From an uncultured Colwellia sp. (GTDB taxonomy: Bacteria > Pseudomonadota > Gammaproteobacteria > Enterobacterales > Alteromonadaceae), in assembly GCA_913020705.1 (NCBI GenBank), contig CAJWBY010000170.1, forward strand, positions 1-9,191: a stretch of 9,191 nt of DNA, written 5' to 3'. A model generated the notes under the pieces. That model was not told the DNA's origin, did not search any database, and saw only the letters and a list, made by a program, of their open reading frames with translations. Position 1 is the stretch's first letter; each line of letters opens with the position of its first letter. Below, in pieces: positions 7,840 through 9,191 of the stretch. The position numbers and the translations under genes are program-made.

Positions 7840-7857
7840 TGACCCCCATATGACCCC
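7840..7857. repeat. Two direct TGACCCC repeats, 11-base period
   Basis: TGACCCC occurs at 7840-7846 and again at 7851-7857, one helical turn apart, within TTGACCCCCATATGACCCC. The block is an island of C residues in DNA that is otherwise nearly all A and T. Tandem heptamers one turn apart could be a protein-binding site on one face of the helix, for example a recombinase arm site or a regulator site. Only the repeats themselves are seen; the function is unknown. Confidence 0.5.
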
Positions 7858-7997
7858 AATAAAAATTTAAGTATATTATAAAATTAACTATGGAAAATAT
7901 TTCTGTATATATCACATATAATTAATGCCATCCTGTAGATATATACTACCAATCATTTAGGCTCAATGAACTACTAATAACATAACCAAGCTTGTAA

Positions 7998-9191
7998 TTA
8001 AACCCTGTGAAGCCCCCAATGTGTACTATCAATTACGGAAGGTAAAGGTTTGAGTCTTCTATCTTCAGCAGTAAGTTTATTAAAAAAATAATCATATAAA
8101 TCTGTAAGTACATAATTATTTTCAAAAACATAGGAATGATTCATGGCTAAAAATTTAGTGACAGGTGAAGCATCAATGGTTTCCATTCCTTTAAAAAAAG
8201 TAATCGGGTTTGACTGTCCTACTCTTTTACACCCATTTAATACTCGTGAAGCATATAAAGCCCTATCTCTATCACACGTATAAATAGTTACATCACTAGA
8301 CTTCTTAATATACTCTTTTGCATATAAATTGATAAAATCATCTTGAGCTATATCAGGAGCGGCTAAAGCAATTCGTAGTTCTGATAACTTTGATGTGTTA
8401 TTTAATCCATGCATCGCTTGGGAAAGGCAATAACTTCCCATACTGTGAGCCAATATATATAACTGTTCAAAACCTTGATTAGATACTTTTTCAATTAGGT
8501 CTGCTAACAATGGCCCTGAGCTTACAGCTCTTTCTTTATCTCCTACATATCCCCTTACATCGCCAAATGAGGGCCAACTAAATAGAACAAAAGAACCATC
8601 AAATGCAAGATCCTTTTTCAATTGTGCCGATTGATAAAGCGCATCTTTAAAGTTAACGTTAAAACCATGTATAAAAATCATTGCGGTAGATTTAGACTTA
8701 ACGCTTTTTAAGAATTCACCCTCCATTAAGGAATCACACTTACGTATGACTATATGCTCTTTACTGTTTTCTAACTCCACACCAAAGATTTGTAATGCTT
8801 TATCATAGAATGGGGGACGTTCAACTTTACCGGACTCATGATTTAGAGGGATTGAGACTTGCGAACAGCCATAGCTTAAACCTGCCGATTTCTTATTTCC
8901 AAAAATGGCAGAGCCGTTTGTCGATTTACGATTTGTGGCAAAATGAATATCCATTGAAAAATTTTTTTCTAATATCTCATGCTCACTTAAGCCTAAATCA
9001 GCATCCCCTACTTCAGCCATTACTCTTGATTCGTTATTTCTCAAAATTCTAGGCACACTATCATGTGAATAGCTATAATCACTATACCCTTTATAAAAGT
9101 CTTTTTGAGCTTTTTTCTCTTTAAATTCAGTTATGGCTTTTTGAGAAAAATTCAAAGAAACTTTAGAGTCTTGAGCAAATTCAATCTTTTT
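7998..9191 (-). CDS. Alpha/beta hydrolase of the DUF900 type (COG4782-like), 5' truncated by window edge
   Basis: A serine-hydrolase-like protein of unknown substrate; 397 residues are visible. The frame is open through base 9191 with no stop and no ATG (the first possible codon is a TTG at 9155, with no clear ribosome site), so the true start probably lies beyond the window. The hydrolase core covers about residues 80-375: MIFIHGFNVNFKDALYQSAQ (oxyanion region near 171-190), FSWPSFGDVRGY (204-215), the nucleophile elbow LAHSMGS with Ser250, the probable acid Asp307 or Asp309 (TCDRDRALYAS) and the probable catalytic His352 (NHSYVFEN). This complete Ser-Asp-His set and the FSWPS block are typical of DUF900 proteins. 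The first 80 visible residues are charged, with no signal peptide or membrane segment in view, so location cannot be judged. No terminator lies directly after the stop. Its context is AT-rich non-coding DNA, and it may be accessory. Confidence 0.85.
   Translation of the reverse strand, partial: KKIEFAQDSKVSLNFSQKAITEFKEKKAQKDFYKGYSDYSYSHDSVPRILRNNESRVMAEVGDADLGLSEHEILEKNFSMDIHFATNRKSTNGSAIFGNKKSAGLSYGCSQVSIPLNHESGKVERPPFYDKALQIFGVELENSKEHIVIRKCDSLMEGEFLKSVKSKSTAMIFIHGFNVNFKDALYQSAQLKKDLAFDGSFVLFSWPSFGDVRGYVGDKERAVSSGPLLADLIEKVSNQGFEQLYILAHSMGSYCLSQAMHGLNNTSKLSELRIALAAPDIAQDDFINLYAKEYIKKSSDVTIYTCDRDRALYASRVLNGCKRVGQSNPITFFKGMETIDASPVTKFLAMNHSYVFENNYVLTDLYDYFFNKLTAEDRRLKPLPSVIDSTHWGLHRV

Larger units (their letters stand above)
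7572..7997. other. AT-rich intergenic region with hairpins and short repeats
   Basis: No gene is supported in these 426 bases. They hold a weak 6-bp hairpin without a T tract (ATTGTC 7576-7581 with GACAAT 7589-7594), the strong terminator at 7662-7693, and an 8-bp AT hairpin just after it (TAATTAAC 7696-7703 with GTTAATTA 7709-7716). Also present are TTCTGAT copies at 7741 and 7759 and the TGACCCC pair at 7840-7857. Open frames are short and lack ribosome sites; the longest I followed is about 23 codons (7771-7842). No tRNA-like or insertion-sequence structure was recognised. Confidence 0.7.

Noticed and set aside
7771..7842. A 23-codon plus-strand frame in the AT-rich gap, considered as a small protein or gene remnant.
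   Set aside because: No ribosome site, no hydrophobic or conserved pattern, and its stop falls in the TGACCCC repeat.
8795..9052. An 85-codon plus-strand frame inside the DUF900 gene.
   Set aside because: Antisense shadow of the hydrolase N-terminal region; no ribosome site and no recognisable features.

Overview
The window looks like chromosomal DNA from a low-GC marine gammaproteobacterium of the Colwellia/Thalassotalea (Alteromonadales) kind. The reasons are the glnD-dapD order typical of gammaproteobacteria, the DUF3549/DUF3301 pair beside truC, a soluble CZB-type chemotaxis receptor and AT-rich codon use. The lineage is inferred from gene content and protein style, not from a database search.

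Left part (1-2876): the 3' three quarters of glnD (the nitrogen-status sensor that modifies PII) run into dapD (lysine and peptidoglycan precursor synthesis), which ends at a strong intrinsic terminator. Middle part (2877-5750): a small orphan lipoprotein gene converges on truC (tRNA pseudouridine 65 synthase). truC is divergent from a two-gene operon of uncharacterised proteins, DUF3549 and DUF3301. That operon converges on a chemotaxis receptor gene, and a shared bidirectional terminator lies between them. Right part (5790-7693): the cytoplasmic receptor, with a C-terminal zinc-binding CZB domain, is divergent from a lipoprotein carrying a DUF442-type phosphatase-like fold, which ends at a perfect bidirectional hairpin. 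Far right (7694-9191): about 300 bp of AT-rich non-coding DNA holding an odd pair of TGACCCC repeats, then an alpha/beta hydrolase of the DUF900 type on the minus strand. Its reading frame stays open to the window edge, so its start lies outside.

Most of the window is ordinary core genome. No CRISPR array, insertion sequence, tRNA or rRNA was seen. The least explained parts are the DUF3549/DUF3301 pair, the orphan lipoprotein after dapD, the receptor/phosphatase-like lipoprotein neighbourhood, and the AT-rich gap with its repeats beside the DUF900 gene, which may be accessory DNA. I did not find convincing evidence of a complete new multi-gene system.
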